Counted from the first letter of the stretch, positions 1 through 7,342 are shown. The stretch is 64,000 nucleotides of DNA from Moritella sp. (GCF_013215705.1 NZ_JABSQR010000022.1:1-64000); one strand, 5' to 3'. The notes: generated by a model from the sequence alone, not told the origin. Program-made: numbers and translations.

Positions 1-70
1 ACCATAATGGTGATGCTATTGGTTAGTATGACTGGTAGGGCAAAGACTCTGCCGCGCAGCGGCTTCGTTC
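1..70 (-). mobile_element. IS91-like element, terminal remnant (copy A)
   Basis: The first 70 bases repeat two other places in the window, 2628-2698 and about 9466-9505. Shared parts are a short block containing GGTGATGCTATTGGTTAGTA and a run reading CTCTGCC.CGCAG..GCTTCGTTC. The run ends exactly at a GTTC tetranucleotide (67-70) that belongs to an attC-like core. At 2070-2698 the same sequence lies outside the start of a recombinase remnant, so this is inferred to be the end of an IS91-like element whose genes read on the minus strand. The rest of the copy lies to the left of the window or is deleted. Confidence 0.6.
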
Positions 71-107
71 AACAAGCTATTAAAGTGGGACATAGGAAAG
101 GAATCCA
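67..107 (+). repeat. Partial integron attC site (left half)
   Basis: GTTCAAC at 67-73 fits the R'' core consensus RYYYAAC. It is followed by AAGCTATTAAAGTGGGA, which resembles the left arm of Vibrio-type attC sites. No right core (GTTRRRY) follows before the next gene at 108, so the site looks truncated or fused to the gene's leader. AGGAAAGGA at 95-103 is the likely ribosome binding site for that gene. Confidence 0.45.
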
Positions 108-559
108 ATGAAATTATTATTTAGTATCACAAAGCGTAGGCTTATGCTGACTTCTCCAGCATATTCGTTAACGCTTTCAGCTACAAGCGGTAGAGATGAA
201 TGTTTAAATAGTGCAATTCAGGCTTGCCAAATAGCTTCCTTTAAAGGTCCTATACCAAAATTGGGCATTATTATATAAAACCTAAAGATATGAGTAATCC
301 TAGCCTTTTAGGTGATGTTCTTCGAAATTTCAGACCTGATAGTCCAGGTGATTGGGGTGATTGGCGAATTAAAATTTATGCAAAATTGGGTACAAATACT
401 TGGGGGCGAGATAACTTCTTCATCCATGGAGGGAGTATTAAGGGGTCAGCTGGTTGTATTGATGTTGGAGGTGGGTTAACTGGTGATCAAGGAACTGATA
501 AATTATTGAATATTATATCTTCGTCACTGATAAACATTGATCTTGAAGTGGTGGAATAA
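108..559 (+). pseudogene. Tlde1/DUF2778-like peptidoglycan-targeting effector, one frameshift
   Basis: Two adjacent frames together give one complete protein. The ATG at 108 opens a 56-codon frame (MKLLFSITKRR...SGRDECLN...GPIPK) that stops at 276-278. The continuation GHYYIKPKDM...VVE runs in another frame to the TAA at 557-559. Adding a single G to the run at 263-265 restores one reading frame of about 150 residues. The motifs GPIPKG-YYI, FFIHGG and GSAGCID are those of DUF2778/Tlde1 L,D-transpeptidase-like proteins, with the conserved His and Cys expected for catalysis. Known Tlde1 proteins are type VI secretion effectors that attack the periplasmic peptidoglycan tetrapeptide. The gene overlaps an attC arm upstream and is followed one base later by a small membrane protein. 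The frameshift may be real inactivation or a sequencing error. Confidence 0.65.
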
Positions 560-560
560 T

Positions 561-899
561 ATGAATTGGATATCTGTGGTAATTATTTATTCGATAACAT
601 TGATTGGTTTAATGAAAGCCATACCTTTTTTCGGCATATTCCCTGATTACGTTATTTTTATTTCTTCAGTTGTAGCATCGCTCATATCATTTTTTATAGT
701 TAAAGAAGCTAAGTCGTTAGTGCTAGCTTTTTTTCTGTATTTAGTTATGTTTAGTATTGATTATTTTTGGGGGGTTGGTGTTATCACAAGTAGTAAGACT
801 GAGTCTTTTTACTTTGGGTTAGTTGCGTCAATATTTTTTGTTTTTCCTATGTTGCTGGGTTTTTTATGTAATTATATTATCCAGCGTATCAAAATGTAA
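561..899 (+). CDS. Small multi-pass membrane protein, putative immunity protein
   Basis: This protein of about 112 residues starts MNWISVVIIYS and is made almost entirely of hydrophobic segments, roughly four helices, ending in a basic tail (QRIKM). The ATG at 561 lies one base after the effector stop. It is preferred over an in-frame ATG at 537 because GAAGTGGTGG just upstream can act as ribosome binding site. No family was recognised. The tight coupling to a peptidoglycan-targeting effector gene inside a single integron cassette suggests it is the cognate immunity protein sitting in the inner membrane, where it could meet a periplasmic toxin. That role is inference. The stop codon lies inside the following attC. 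Confidence 0.6.
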   Translation: MNWISVVIIYSITLIGLMKAIPFFGIFPDYVIFISSVVASLISFFIVKEAKSLVLAFFLYLVMFSIDYFWGVGVITSSKTESFYFGLVASIFFVFPMLLGFLCNYIIQRIKM

Positions 900-971
900 C
901 AAGTTGCTGAATATGTTCGTAAACTCACTAGGATGTGCAAAGGACGCACACCTATTAGCAAAGCGTTAAAT
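894..971 (+). repeat. Integron attC site
   Basis: The left core ATGTAAC (894-900) and right core GTTAAAT (965-971, matching GTTRRRY) flank a foldable interior. TTGCTGAATA pairs with TATTAGCAA with one bulged base, and GGATGTGC pairs with GCACACC. Length is 78 bp. It closes the effector-immunity cassette and overlaps the stop codon of the membrane protein. Confidence 0.7.
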
Positions 972-1016
972 GTCGAACTCGAACTCTGTAAGCATCATCA
1001 ATGGACTTAAGTAATT

Positions 1017-1898
1017 ATGAATTTGTTTCGTGGTTTCAAAACATCAAAAGATATTAATGAAGAATATAATGCTGTTTTAAGTGTCGATAATTTGGGTATG
1101 TATATTGAACAAGACTTGACGCGTAGCAAAGAAACTCGCGATGAATTAAAGTGCTTCGAGGATATTCCCTACGGCTCATCTGAAGATGAAATCTTAGATG
1201 TTTATCCTTCAAGTCATATGAACTCGCCAGTGGTTGTTTTTATACATGGTGGATATTGGAAGAGCTTATCGAGTAAAGACTTTAGTTTTGTGGCAAAAGG
1301 ACTTGTAGAAAAGGGATTTACCGTAGTCTTGACTAATTATTCACTCTGTCCCAAGGTATCTATTCCTGAGATAACCAAACAAAATTGTTCAGCCATAGAA
1401 TGGACGTATAACAATTCACATAAGTTTAATGGGAATAACCAGAAAATTTTTGTTTGTGGGCATTCCGCAGGTGGTCATCAAGCAGCTATGTTGGCATTAT
1501 GCGATTGGAATGATCTTGATTTGCCTAATGATGTTATTAAAGGTTGTATTGCAATCAGTGGCTTATTTGATTTATCACCACTTAAATTTTCATGGTTACA
1601 AACGGAAATTAATTTAACAGAAAAAATTATTTTAGAGCAAAGCCCACTTTTAGAAGCATCTTTGAATTCTCCCTCAACAATGTTGATTGTTGGTGAATAT
1701 GAGTCAATCGAATTTAAGCGACAATCATCCGACTATGCAGATAAATTAAGGGATAGCGGTAATGATGTTCAATTGTATTTTTCGACGGGAAAAAACCACT
1801 TTTCAGTTGTTCAAGACTTATATCAAAGCGATAGTGAGTTGTGTAGCAATATTGAAAGGTTTATAAAATTAAATGACAGTGGTGCAGTTGGCACTTAA
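1017..1898 (+). CDS. Alpha/beta hydrolase (carboxylesterase/arylformamidase-like)
   Basis: This 293-residue cytoplasmic alpha/beta hydrolase has the oxyanion-hole motif HGGYW near residue 77 and the nucleophile elbow GHSAGG near residue 149. A C-terminal KNHFS histidine near residue 263 completes a Ser-Asp-His triad. The HGGYW plus GHSAGG pattern is typical of esterases related to kynurenine formamidase and BD-FAE. The substrate cannot be told from sequence, and no tryptophan catabolic genes are near. It is a cassette gene, lying between the attC at 894-971 and the attC at 1893-1946, and it has no promoter of its own that I can see. The ribosome binding site before the ATG at 1017 is weak. 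Confidence 0.8.
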   Translation: MNLFRGFKTSKDINEEYNAVLSVDNLGMYIEQDLTRSKETRDELKCFEDIPYGSSEDEILDVYPSSHMNSPVVVFIHGGYWKSLSSKDFSFVAKGLVEKGFTVVLTNYSLCPKVSIPEITKQNCSAIEWTYNNSHKFNGNNQKIFVCGHSAGGHQAAMLALCDWNDLDLPNDVIKGCIAISGLFDLSPLKFSWLQTEINLTEKIILEQSPLLEASLNSPSTMLIVGEYESIEFKRQSSDYADKLRDSGNDVQLYFSTGKNHFSVVQDLYQSDSELCSNIERFIKLNDSGAVGT

Positions 1899-1946
1899 CA
1901 ATAAGAATAGGTGTCGCGCAGCCAACACCTTATTCGGGTGTTGAAC
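1893..1946 (+). repeat. Integron attC site
   Basis: Left core ACTTAAC (1893-1899) fits RYYYAAC and right core GTTGAAC (1940-1946) fits GTTRRRY. Between them AATAAG..AGGTGT pairs with AACACCTTATT, giving a compact 54-bp foldable site. The interior GTGTCGCGCAGCC.ACACC is nearly identical to that of the attC at 3715-3769. Confidence 0.75.
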
Positions 1947-2069
1947 AAGTCCAAGCCTTTCTCTATATAGTAAATAACGTGTTTGATCTTGGTGGATACT
2001 TCGTCTTGGGGTTACACCCAAGACGAGCGAAATATAGATGAACAACAGACCTGTTATTTATCAATGAAC
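1947..2069. other. Spacer with a strong stem-loop next to the IS91-like remnant
   Basis: This 123-bp spacer lies between the attC right core and the GAAC at 2066-2069 where the IS91-like copy begins. It contains a perfect 10-bp inverted repeat, TCGTCTTGGG (2001-2010) with CCCAAGACGA (2017-2026), around a 6-base loop. There is no T tract, so it is not a typical intrinsic terminator. No coding sequence is visible. It may be the leftover edge of a lost cassette. Confidence 0.4.
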
Positions 2070-2144
2070 TAGCCAGTTTTTACCATGAGCTTAATCTCTC
2101 CAATCTGTAACGTTAATGCCATTATTTCTATTAAAGCCTTTCGG

Positions 2145-2330
2145 CTAGGTCGTTCGTGTGATCCCAACGCACTTCATTTCATGCTGACAGCAAGGGCAAA
2201 TGCGTATTGCTTTGCTCGGGGTTATTACTGAGAGTAACGGTATTTTCCAATTAAACATATGCAGTAATATTGCTTGAATACGCATTCGCTGTAATCCTTT
2301 GGGAAGCACATGTTGCAAGATGAGCCAGAG
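2145..2330 (-). pseudogene. IS91-family transposase, C-terminal fragment
   Basis: Read on the minus strand, about 60 codons stay open to a TAG at 2145-2147. They include HVLPKGLQRMR, the conserved H-LPKG--R-R segment of IS91-type Y2 transposases, and a C-terminal zinc-knuckle-like CPCCQHEMKC followed by ITRTT and the stop. The N-terminal zinc finger and the catalytic tyrosines are absent, so this is a non-functional remnant. A shorter piece of the same region recurs at 12897-12968, and the zinc-knuckle end recurs with a frameshift at about 3850-3930. Confidence 0.75.
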
Positions 2331-2437
2331 AAATTGCAGCGTCGGTAGGTTCTGGTTTTCGTTGCTTGAGTTTGTCCGTCTTTATAGTTGAATGTCACGG
2401 TATTATTGCTTGTGTCGATGATGTCTTTGTCGCTTAA

Positions 2438-2605
2438 CTAACCGCTTACCGTTAAACCGTCAGGACTATGATCAAAGTAAGTAGAAATACATCGAATCGA
2501 ACGAGAATAGGCATCAATGGTCGCTGGCCGTTTACCTTGCAGCCTTAAATTGATAAGCTGTTGTACATAAATAAAATTAAATCGCTGCTGTTGTGAATAA
2601 TGCAT
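2438..2605 (-). pseudogene. Tyrosine recombinase N-terminal fragment of the IS91-like element
   Basis: From an ATG whose complement is at 2603-2605 the minus strand encodes MHYSQQQRFN...LQGKRPATIDAYSR and then ISTYFDHSPDGLT before a TAG at 2438-2440. The LQGKRPATIDAYSR stretch is the SAM-like core-binding N-terminus of the integrase that accompanies IS91-type transposases in marine gammaproteobacteria. The catalytic R-H-R-Y domain is missing. The second copy at 9308-9505 carries the same N-terminus with a different deletion. Confidence 0.65.
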
Positions 2606-2698
2606 ACTAATTATCCCAATAAAGTACCACCATAATGGTGATGCTATTGGTTAGTATTAACGCAGGGTTTTTTACTCTGCCACGCAGTAGCTTCGTTC

Positions 2699-2794
2699 CA
2701 AAAACGCTTTAAATCGGAACAAAAACAGTTGGCTTTTGTTCGTGCTTCACAAATCGTAGCCAACATTTTTAGTCCGCTTAATGCGGCGTTATAT
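2699..2794 (+). repeat. Integron attC site, left core disrupted by the element
   Basis: The interior closely resembles Vibrio/Shewanella attC sites: AAACGCTTTAAATCGGAAC, CAGTTGGCTTTTGTTC, then GTAGCCAAC, AGTCCGCTTAATGCGGCG and the right core GTTATAT (2788-2794). GTTGGCT pairs with AGCCAAC, and the outer arms pair AAACGCTT with CTTAATGCGG imperfectly. The left core that should read RYYYAAC is replaced by the end of the IS91-like copy (GTTCCAA), so recombination efficiency is doubtful. Confidence 0.7.
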
Positions 2795-2809
2795 TTTTAG
2801 AGAGGATTT

Positions 2810-3226
2810 ATGAGTTCTTATATTGTAGGGCACCTTCCAGAAGACCAAGGTCCTGTAACAAGTATATACAAAGAAGTTCGGAAAGTACCATTTTCGTACA
2901 CCAGCAAAAAGAATGAAGCAGAATTGGCGGCAGAAGGTTCTTATATTTACGTAATTGTAAAAGAAAAGGTGGGTAGAAAAAATGTTTTTAAACTCGCTTA
3001 TAGCTACAAGTGTACTGAGTGCTTTAGAAAAGCAGGTGGTAAATGGCTCGAAAAATTTGATTATAAAAATACAGTTGAATATGAAAAAGATGGCGAACTA
3101 AAATTATTAGACCCCCCATTAGCAATAACTGATTCTGATTTTATTAGTTGGTATAAAACTAAAGCTTTAGGAATGCGTGTAATTCCTGCTGAATATGAAT
3201 CCGTGTTAAAAGCGATGTTAGTGTAG
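2810..3226 (+). CDS. Hypothetical integron cassette protein
   Basis: This 138-residue soluble, lysine-rich protein has no recognised family. It starts MSSYIVGHLPEDQG behind a good GAGAGGA ribosome binding site (2799-2805). A CTEC pair near residue 72 could bind metal. It sits between attC sites at 2699-2794 and 3239-3348, so it is a cassette gene. It has no signal peptide and no membrane segment. I cannot assign a function. Confidence 0.65.
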   Translation: MSSYIVGHLPEDQGPVTSIYKEVRKVPFSYTSKKNEAELAAEGSYIYVIVKEKVGRKNVFKLAYSYKCTECFRKAGGKWLEKFDYKNTVEYEKDGELKLLDPPLAITDSDFISWYKTKALGMRVIPAEYESVLKAMLV

Positions 3227-3238
3227 TTATTAGTTCAA

Positions 3239-3348
3239 ATATAACAAAAAGTTACAGTCGTAAACGATACTGTTTACACAGTTTTTTGCTAACATAAAAG
3301 GCTGTGAAAACAGCATCTTATTACTCGCCGCTGAACGTGGTGTTATGT
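3239..3348 (+). repeat. Putative long attC site
   Basis: ATATAAC (3239-3245) and GTTATGT (3342-3348) could be the two cores of a VCR-sized site of 110 bp between two cassette genes. The interior contains inverted pieces such as GCTGT and ACAGC. The cores deviate from consensus, so this rests mostly on position. Confidence 0.45.
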
Positions 3349-3370
3349 TTCAAATGAGGCGAGAATGTAT

Positions 3371-3733
3371 ATGGATAGCAATATTCCTTTTCAGACTATT
3401 GATTGGAAAAGTCTTCCCAAGACAGAGCATTCTGGTACTACAGGCATCGCATATTGGCAAACAATGGAGTTCGGTGGTTTACGAGTAAGATATGTAGAAT
3501 ACTCTGAAAATTATAAAGCTGACCATTGGTGTGAAAAAGGGCATATTGTTTACTGTTTGAAGGGTGAGGTTATAAACGAACTCAAAGATGGTACTCAGTC
3601 CATTTTGAGTGAGGGCATGTCATATATTGTTTCAGACGACCTTAGCTCTCATCGTTCAATTACTAAAGAAGGCGTCCATCTATTAATAATTGATGGCGAT
3701 TTCTTGAAATTAAAACATAACATACAAGAATAG
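3371..3733 (+). CDS. DHCW-motif cupin fold protein
   Basis: This 120-residue single-domain cupin has the signature DHWCEKGHIVYCLKGE. It matches small cytoplasmic proteins annotated as DHCW motif cupins, with the metal-type His residues in D-H-W and GH and a second-strand SHR. No enzymatic role is established for the family. I place the start at the ATG at 3371, eight bases after GAGGCGAG, rather than at 3365, which is too close to that ribosome binding site. The stop codon lies inside the attC at 3715-3769, as is usual for cassette genes. Confidence 0.75.
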   Translation: MDSNIPFQTIDWKSLPKTEHSGTTGIAYWQTMEFGGLRVRYVEYSENYKADHWCEKGHIVYCLKGEVINELKDGTQSILSEGMSYIVSDDLSSHRSITKEGVHLLIIDGDFLKLKHNIQE

Positions 3734-3769
3734 ATGTCGCGCAGCCGACACCTTATTCGGGTGTTGAAC
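3715..3769 (+). repeat. Integron attC site abutted by an IS91-like end
   Basis: The left core is ACATAAC (3715-3721) and the right core is GTTGAAC (3763-3769). The inner arms ATGTCGCGCAGCCGACACC and TTATTCGGGTGTT are almost the same as in the attC at 1893-1946. The IS91-like sequence TAGCCAGTTTT starts at 3770, immediately after the GAAC of the right core. Confidence 0.75.
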
Positions 3770-4000
3770 TAGCCAGTTTTCACCATAGAATTTAATACCT
3801 CAAACTCATATCGTTAACATCATTATCCTACGATTTTCAGCATCAAGTTGGGTATTACGCCTTTCGGCTAGGTCGTTCGCGTGATACTTACACATTGCAT
3901 TTCGTAATGGCAACAAGGCAAGTGCGTATTATTGTAATTGCCACTGGCGACAATAATGTGCAAGTGAGGAACGTAACAGTATTGGGGTGTGGACTCGACG
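3770..4000 (-). mobile_element. IS91-like element remnant (copy C)
   Basis: Starts TAGCCAGTTTTCACCAT directly after GAAC, like copy B. At about 3865-3935 the minus strand encodes a decayed form of the transposase end (H-E-M-C-V-S-I-T-R-T-T), with one frame change before the histidine. Similarity to copy B fades after about 3990, and the acyl-CoA dehydrogenase gene follows on the minus strand. The right border cannot be fixed. Confidence 0.55.
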
Positions 4001-4054
4001 AGCCTGCGAACAGACTCAGTCATGAGCCTATTCGAAGAGGATTATGAACCTGTG

Positions 4055-5827
4055 TTATGGGTTCATTTCGTACTGATCTTTCATTTTATAAGTATAATTT
4101 TCCCAGACGCGATTATAGCGTTCTTCGTCAACAGTTGGACGTTTTATCATGCGACTGCAAATCGTTTGTTGAACCAACGTAGTACAACTTTTATGGCTTA
4201 GCTGCAGTGCAAACTTGGAAAAATCACGAACCATGAAATCGAAGATCTGCTCAATAAGATCATTCTCGATACCTTTGATTTCGGCATTTTCTAAGATCAG
4301 ATGTCCGTATACGACCAGGGTAAACAGTTCACCAAGATTCAATAAGAAGTCAAAATCTTTGGCTTGCTCTTTGCTTGGTTTCGCGACGAGGAGCAGTACC
4401 TTCAGCAGACGGATCTGTCTTTTAAAGATGTTGACGTTCGGGAGATCTACCTTGTTATATACCTCGCGATAATCATGGAAGCGTGTTTGACTTAACCCTT
4501 TCGTCACACCTTGATTAAACAAGAAGCTATCATTAGCTCGTGCGCTCATCGTCGGTATTGTAGGGTACTTGGCCGGTTTGAAGAAATAATTACCCATAAA
4601 CTTGAGAATCAGTGCCATGTTGATATGCACGGTTCCTTCAAGCTTAGGCAGCGTTCGAATTTCTTTCAACGCGGTTTCGAAGAACATGTCTTTTTCAACA
4701 CCTTTGGCTGCGATCACATTCCATAGTAAGTCAACGACCTCTTCGCCTTGAGTGGTTACTTTCATTTTAACCATTGGTGTAAACAACAAGTAACGACGAT
4801 CATCGGCGCTAGCGCAGCGTACGTAGTCAACACCACGTTGGGTAAATAATTTCATCGCGGTTAAACGAGCATAAGATTCATTAAACAGCTGTTTAATATG
4901 TACAAAGTCAGTGACATAGTGATCAAATAGGCGGCGATGTGACGCGTGGTTAATAGCTTCGTAAAAGGCATGTGTACTGGTACCGATTGAACCCCAGCCT
5001 AAATTAAACTTGCCGACGTTAATTGTGTTCAGCGCCATATCCCACGCGTCACGGCCTTTAGCTAAAATATCTTCTTCACGAATTGGATAATCGTTTAGTT
5101 TGTATTCCGCTACATAATTTTGCGAGTTAATGATATTTTTGACGAGTTCATAGTTTTTGTGCTGCGACTCAACGACGAAGAAGACGTATTCATCCGTGTT
5201 GGTTAACTTGCCAAAGGTCGATACTAATGCCGCCTTGTTGGCGTTACCAATATAGTACTTACTGCCATTGGCGAGGTAAGTACCGTCTTCTTGACGGGTT
5301 AAGTGCATGTCACTGGAGTAGATATCGGCGCCATGTTCTTTTTCAGAAAGACCAAACGCGAAAATACCGCCTTCTTTTAGCAGCTTGGCTGCGCGTTTTT
5401 TAGCTACTTCGTTTTTACTGATCCAGATTGGTAATAAACCTAATATAGTTACCTGCCAAGAGTACCAGTGTGACAGTCCATAAAAACTAAAAATTTCGTT
5501 AAGTGCGCAGTTTCTATAAGTATCCCAACGGCAATCTTTATCGCCATAACCAGCTGGTGTTAAAAACGTCGAAAACAGTTTTTCTTTTTTTACGAAGTCC
5601 AAATAATCAGCGTACCACTTGTATTCGCGTTCATCCGCTTTAATTTTTGCTTTGCCGCGCGCTTCAAAAAATTCGATGGTTTTTAAAACCAGTTCCCTCG
5701 ATTTCTCATCGAGATGATCGTAGCTATCTAGCTTTGGATTTACTAAAATATTCCGTCGTATTGCGGACGGAGTTGGAGTGACTTTTTTCTTGAAAACAAT
5801 GTCTTTGGGTAGATTTGGTAATTTCAT
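4055..5827 (-). CDS. Acyl-CoA dehydrogenase family protein
   Basis: This 590-residue flavoenzyme has the acyl-CoA dehydrogenase layout: a helical N-terminal domain, a central beta domain with FAFGLSEKEHGADIYSS near residues 172-188 (flavin/substrate loop), then a long C-terminal helical domain. It is clearly longer than the usual 380-residue enzymes and resembles large FadE-like or MmgC-like family members, so it is expected to oxidise a fatty acyl-CoA at the alpha-beta bond. The substrate is unknown. It starts behind GGGAGAAC upstream of the ATG. Its upstream region carries the 42-bp element shared with the CoA transferase gene at 7343-9004, and the AraC gene between the two is the likely regulator. 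GAACC..GGTTC around the stop may act as a weak hairpin end. Confidence 0.85.
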   Translation of the reverse strand: MKLPNLPKDIVFKKKVTPTPSAIRRNILVNPKLDSYDHLDEKSRELVLKTIEFFEARGKAKIKADEREYKWYADYLDFVKKEKLFSTFLTPAGYGDKDCRWDTYRNCALNEIFSFYGLSHWYSWQVTILGLLPIWISKNEVAKKRAAKLLKEGGIFAFGLSEKEHGADIYSSDMHLTRQEDGTYLANGSKYYIGNANKAALVSTFGKLTNTDEYVFFVVESQHKNYELVKNIINSQNYVAEYKLNDYPIREEDILAKGRDAWDMALNTINVGKFNLGWGSIGTSTHAFYEAINHASHRRLFDHYVTDFVHIKQLFNESYARLTAMKLFTQRGVDYVRCASADDRRYLLFTPMVKMKVTTQGEEVVDLLWNVIAAKGVEKDMFFETALKEIRTLPKLEGTVHINMALILKFMGNYFFKPAKYPTIPTMSARANDSFLFNQGVTKGLSQTRFHDYREVYNKVDLPNVNIFKRQIRLLKVLLLVAKPSKEQAKDFDFLLNLGELFTLVVYGHLILENAEIKGIENDLIEQIFDFMVRDFSKFALQLSHKSCTTLVQQTICSRMIKRPTVDEERYNRVWENYTYKMKDQYEMNP

Positions 5828-5941
5828 TCGGAGTTCTCCCTGATACCATTTTAAAAGTATTTTCCGTGTTATAAATGTTAACGTTACTTCGAGTTAAAAC
5901 CATAACGCATGACTTTACTTTAACGAGCAGAGAGGGATGAA

Positions 5942-5983
5942 GGAATAGCTTTATATGCCTATAAACTTATCTTTTTACGACAC
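5942..5983 (-). promoter_or_regulatory. Conserved 42-bp operator candidate (copy 1)
   Basis: This 42-bp block is 39/42 identical to 9073-9114. Both lie upstream of minus-strand catabolic genes (115 bp and 69 bp before the start codons). Read on the minus strand it contains two similar halves, TGTCGTAAAAAGATAAG and GGCATATAAAGCTAT, spaced about two helical turns. TGTCG..AA...A is typical of AraC-family sites. The surrounding gap 5828-6265 holds nothing else that I can identify apart from promoter sequence. Confidence 0.6.
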
Positions 5984-6265
5984 TCTACTATGATGTTTCA
6001 ACTTGATAGCTGAAGTACTAATTTAATGGGATAAGAATGGATACTATGATTTCTAAAATCGCGGGTAACGTAAAAGTGTCCAAAATGTAAAGGAAAGGTG
6101 GTTGTAAATGAGAGAAATAATATATTTTTGTTACTCAGATATAAGTTCTATACCGACATCATCGACACTAAAGAATAAATACTTTAGTTTATTGAACGCT
6201 AGCTCCTTGTGATTGTACTTTTTTGTTTAATGATCTGAACACCTACCATAGGACTCAATAAGAAG

Positions 6266-7288
6266 ATGTTAAAAGTTGATGAAGTGCTTAATGTACGATT
6301 AATTCCGGTCCTAGGTCCCGCATTACTCATTGAGTACCTTACGGAGAAACATACCATACCGCTGTCTATGATTCTCTGCGAAAGCGGTCTTACAGCGCAG
6401 GAAGTTATGGACACATCAACACGCATACCTGCGAGTAAGTTTATTAAACTCATTAAATATGCACAGCGCATTACCCAAAATAATGGCTTAGGTATATTAC
6501 TTGGTCAAAGTCTTGGTCCTAATTCATTTCAAAGCATGGGGCATGCGGCTATCTCTCAGGCTAATTTGCGCGATAGCTTACGACTGATTATTCTTTATTA
6601 CAAAACGACAGCTTATTTAACCGAGGTTTCTCTGATAGAACAGGACGGTCTTGCTGTATTTCGAATTAAGCCTTTGGTATATCTAGGTGAAGCCGAAAGT
6701 TTCATCATTGATCTGGTGATTAGTGGATTCATTGCTGAATTGAATAAGTTCAACTTTCCAACCTCAATGTTAAAACTGTTTCTCGCAAAACCAAAGCCGG
6801 ACTACTTTGAAGATTATTTCACTCAGTTAACGCACAGTGTCAGATTTAACGCCGAACACCATGAAGTACATTTTCCGAAGGCTTGGTTAGACCGACCCGT
6901 CGTTACAGAGTATGACGTCGACTGTGATGAATCCTTAATCGATATTTGTAATAAAAACCTGGTGCGGGCAGAACAGTCGATTAATACCGTCGAAAGAATT
7001 AAAGATTCATTACGGCAAGCATCGGGTCAAATGCCAAGCTTGGAAGATGTTGCGGCATCTTACCTTCAATCAACTCGAAGCCTTCAGCGGGCACTCAAAA
7101 TCGAAGGTTACGGTTTTCGGCAGCTGATTGAAGACATCAGAAAGGAAAGATCACAGCATCTTTTATTGCAAACGAATATGACCATCGTGGAGATCGCTCT
7201 AGAGCTGGGCTATAGTGATCCACCTAATTTTACACGCGCATTTAAGCACTGGTTTGGATGTTGTCCGCTACATTATCGAAATAAATAG
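6266..7288 (+). CDS. AraC-family transcriptional regulator (OruR/FtrA-like)
   Basis: This 340-residue regulator has an N-terminal ligand-binding domain of the arabinose-binding AraC type found in OruR, ArgR and VirS-like proteins. Its C-terminal double helix-turn-helix spans about residues 240-338 (SLEDVAASYLQSTRSLQRAL, then IVEIALELGYSDPPNFTRAF..WFGCCPLHYR). It lies between an acyl-CoA dehydrogenase gene and a fused CoA transferase gene, both on the other strand. Both carry the same 42-bp upstream block, so I infer that it activates them in response to an acid or its CoA ester. It starts behind AATAAGAAG. Confidence 0.85.
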   Translation: MLKVDEVLNVRLIPVLGPALLIEYLTEKHTIPLSMILCESGLTAQEVMDTSTRIPASKFIKLIKYAQRITQNNGLGILLGQSLGPNSFQSMGHAAISQANLRDSLRLIILYYKTTAYLTEVSLIEQDGLAVFRIKPLVYLGEAESFIIDLVISGFIAELNKFNFPTSMLKLFLAKPKPDYFEDYFTQLTHSVRFNAEHHEVHFPKAWLDRPVVTEYDVDCDESLIDICNKNLVRAEQSINTVERIKDSLRQASGQMPSLEDVAASYLQSTRSLQRALKIEGYGFRQLIEDIRKERSQHLLLQTNMTIVEIALELGYSDPPNFTRAFKHWFGCCPLHYRNK

Positions 7289-7291
7289 TTA

Positions 7292-7324
7292 ACCCTTTCA
7301 CACTAGGAATGCAGTGGAAAGGGT
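7292..7324. terminator. Stem-loop between convergent genes
   Basis: ACCCTTTC-CACT pairs with AGTG-GAAAGGGT (7292-7324). It lies between the convergent AraC and CoA transferase genes. T tracts are short, so termination strength is uncertain. Confidence 0.5.
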
Positions 7325-7342
7325 CTATGCTGCGCTACTCGG

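Larger units (their letters stand above)
2070..2698 (-). mobile_element. IS91-like element, internally deleted (copy B)
   Basis: The copy begins TAGCCAGTTTT.ACCAT directly after GAAC (2066-2069), the same junction seen at 3766-3770, and ends at GTTC (2695-2698). On the minus strand it holds an open transposase C-terminus (2145-2330) and the N-terminus of a tyrosine recombinase (2438-2605). IS91-family elements insert beside GAAC/CAAG-type tetranucleotides, which agrees with both borders. A full element of this kind would be around 2 kb, so most of it has been lost. The flanking attC arms show that it landed inside the cassette array. Confidence 0.7.

Noticed and set aside
1429-1617. 62-codon frame inside the alpha/beta hydrolase gene
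   Set aside because: It lies entirely within the clearly coding hydrolase frame and is a shadow frame.
2001-2026. Intrinsic terminator from the perfect 10-bp stem at 2001-2026
   Set aside because: There is no T tract on either side, so it is recorded only as a stem-loop.
3989-4201. 70-codon plus-strand frame over the acyl-CoA dehydrogenase end
   Set aside because: It overlaps the antisense of the dehydrogenase gene and has no ribosome binding site or family signature.
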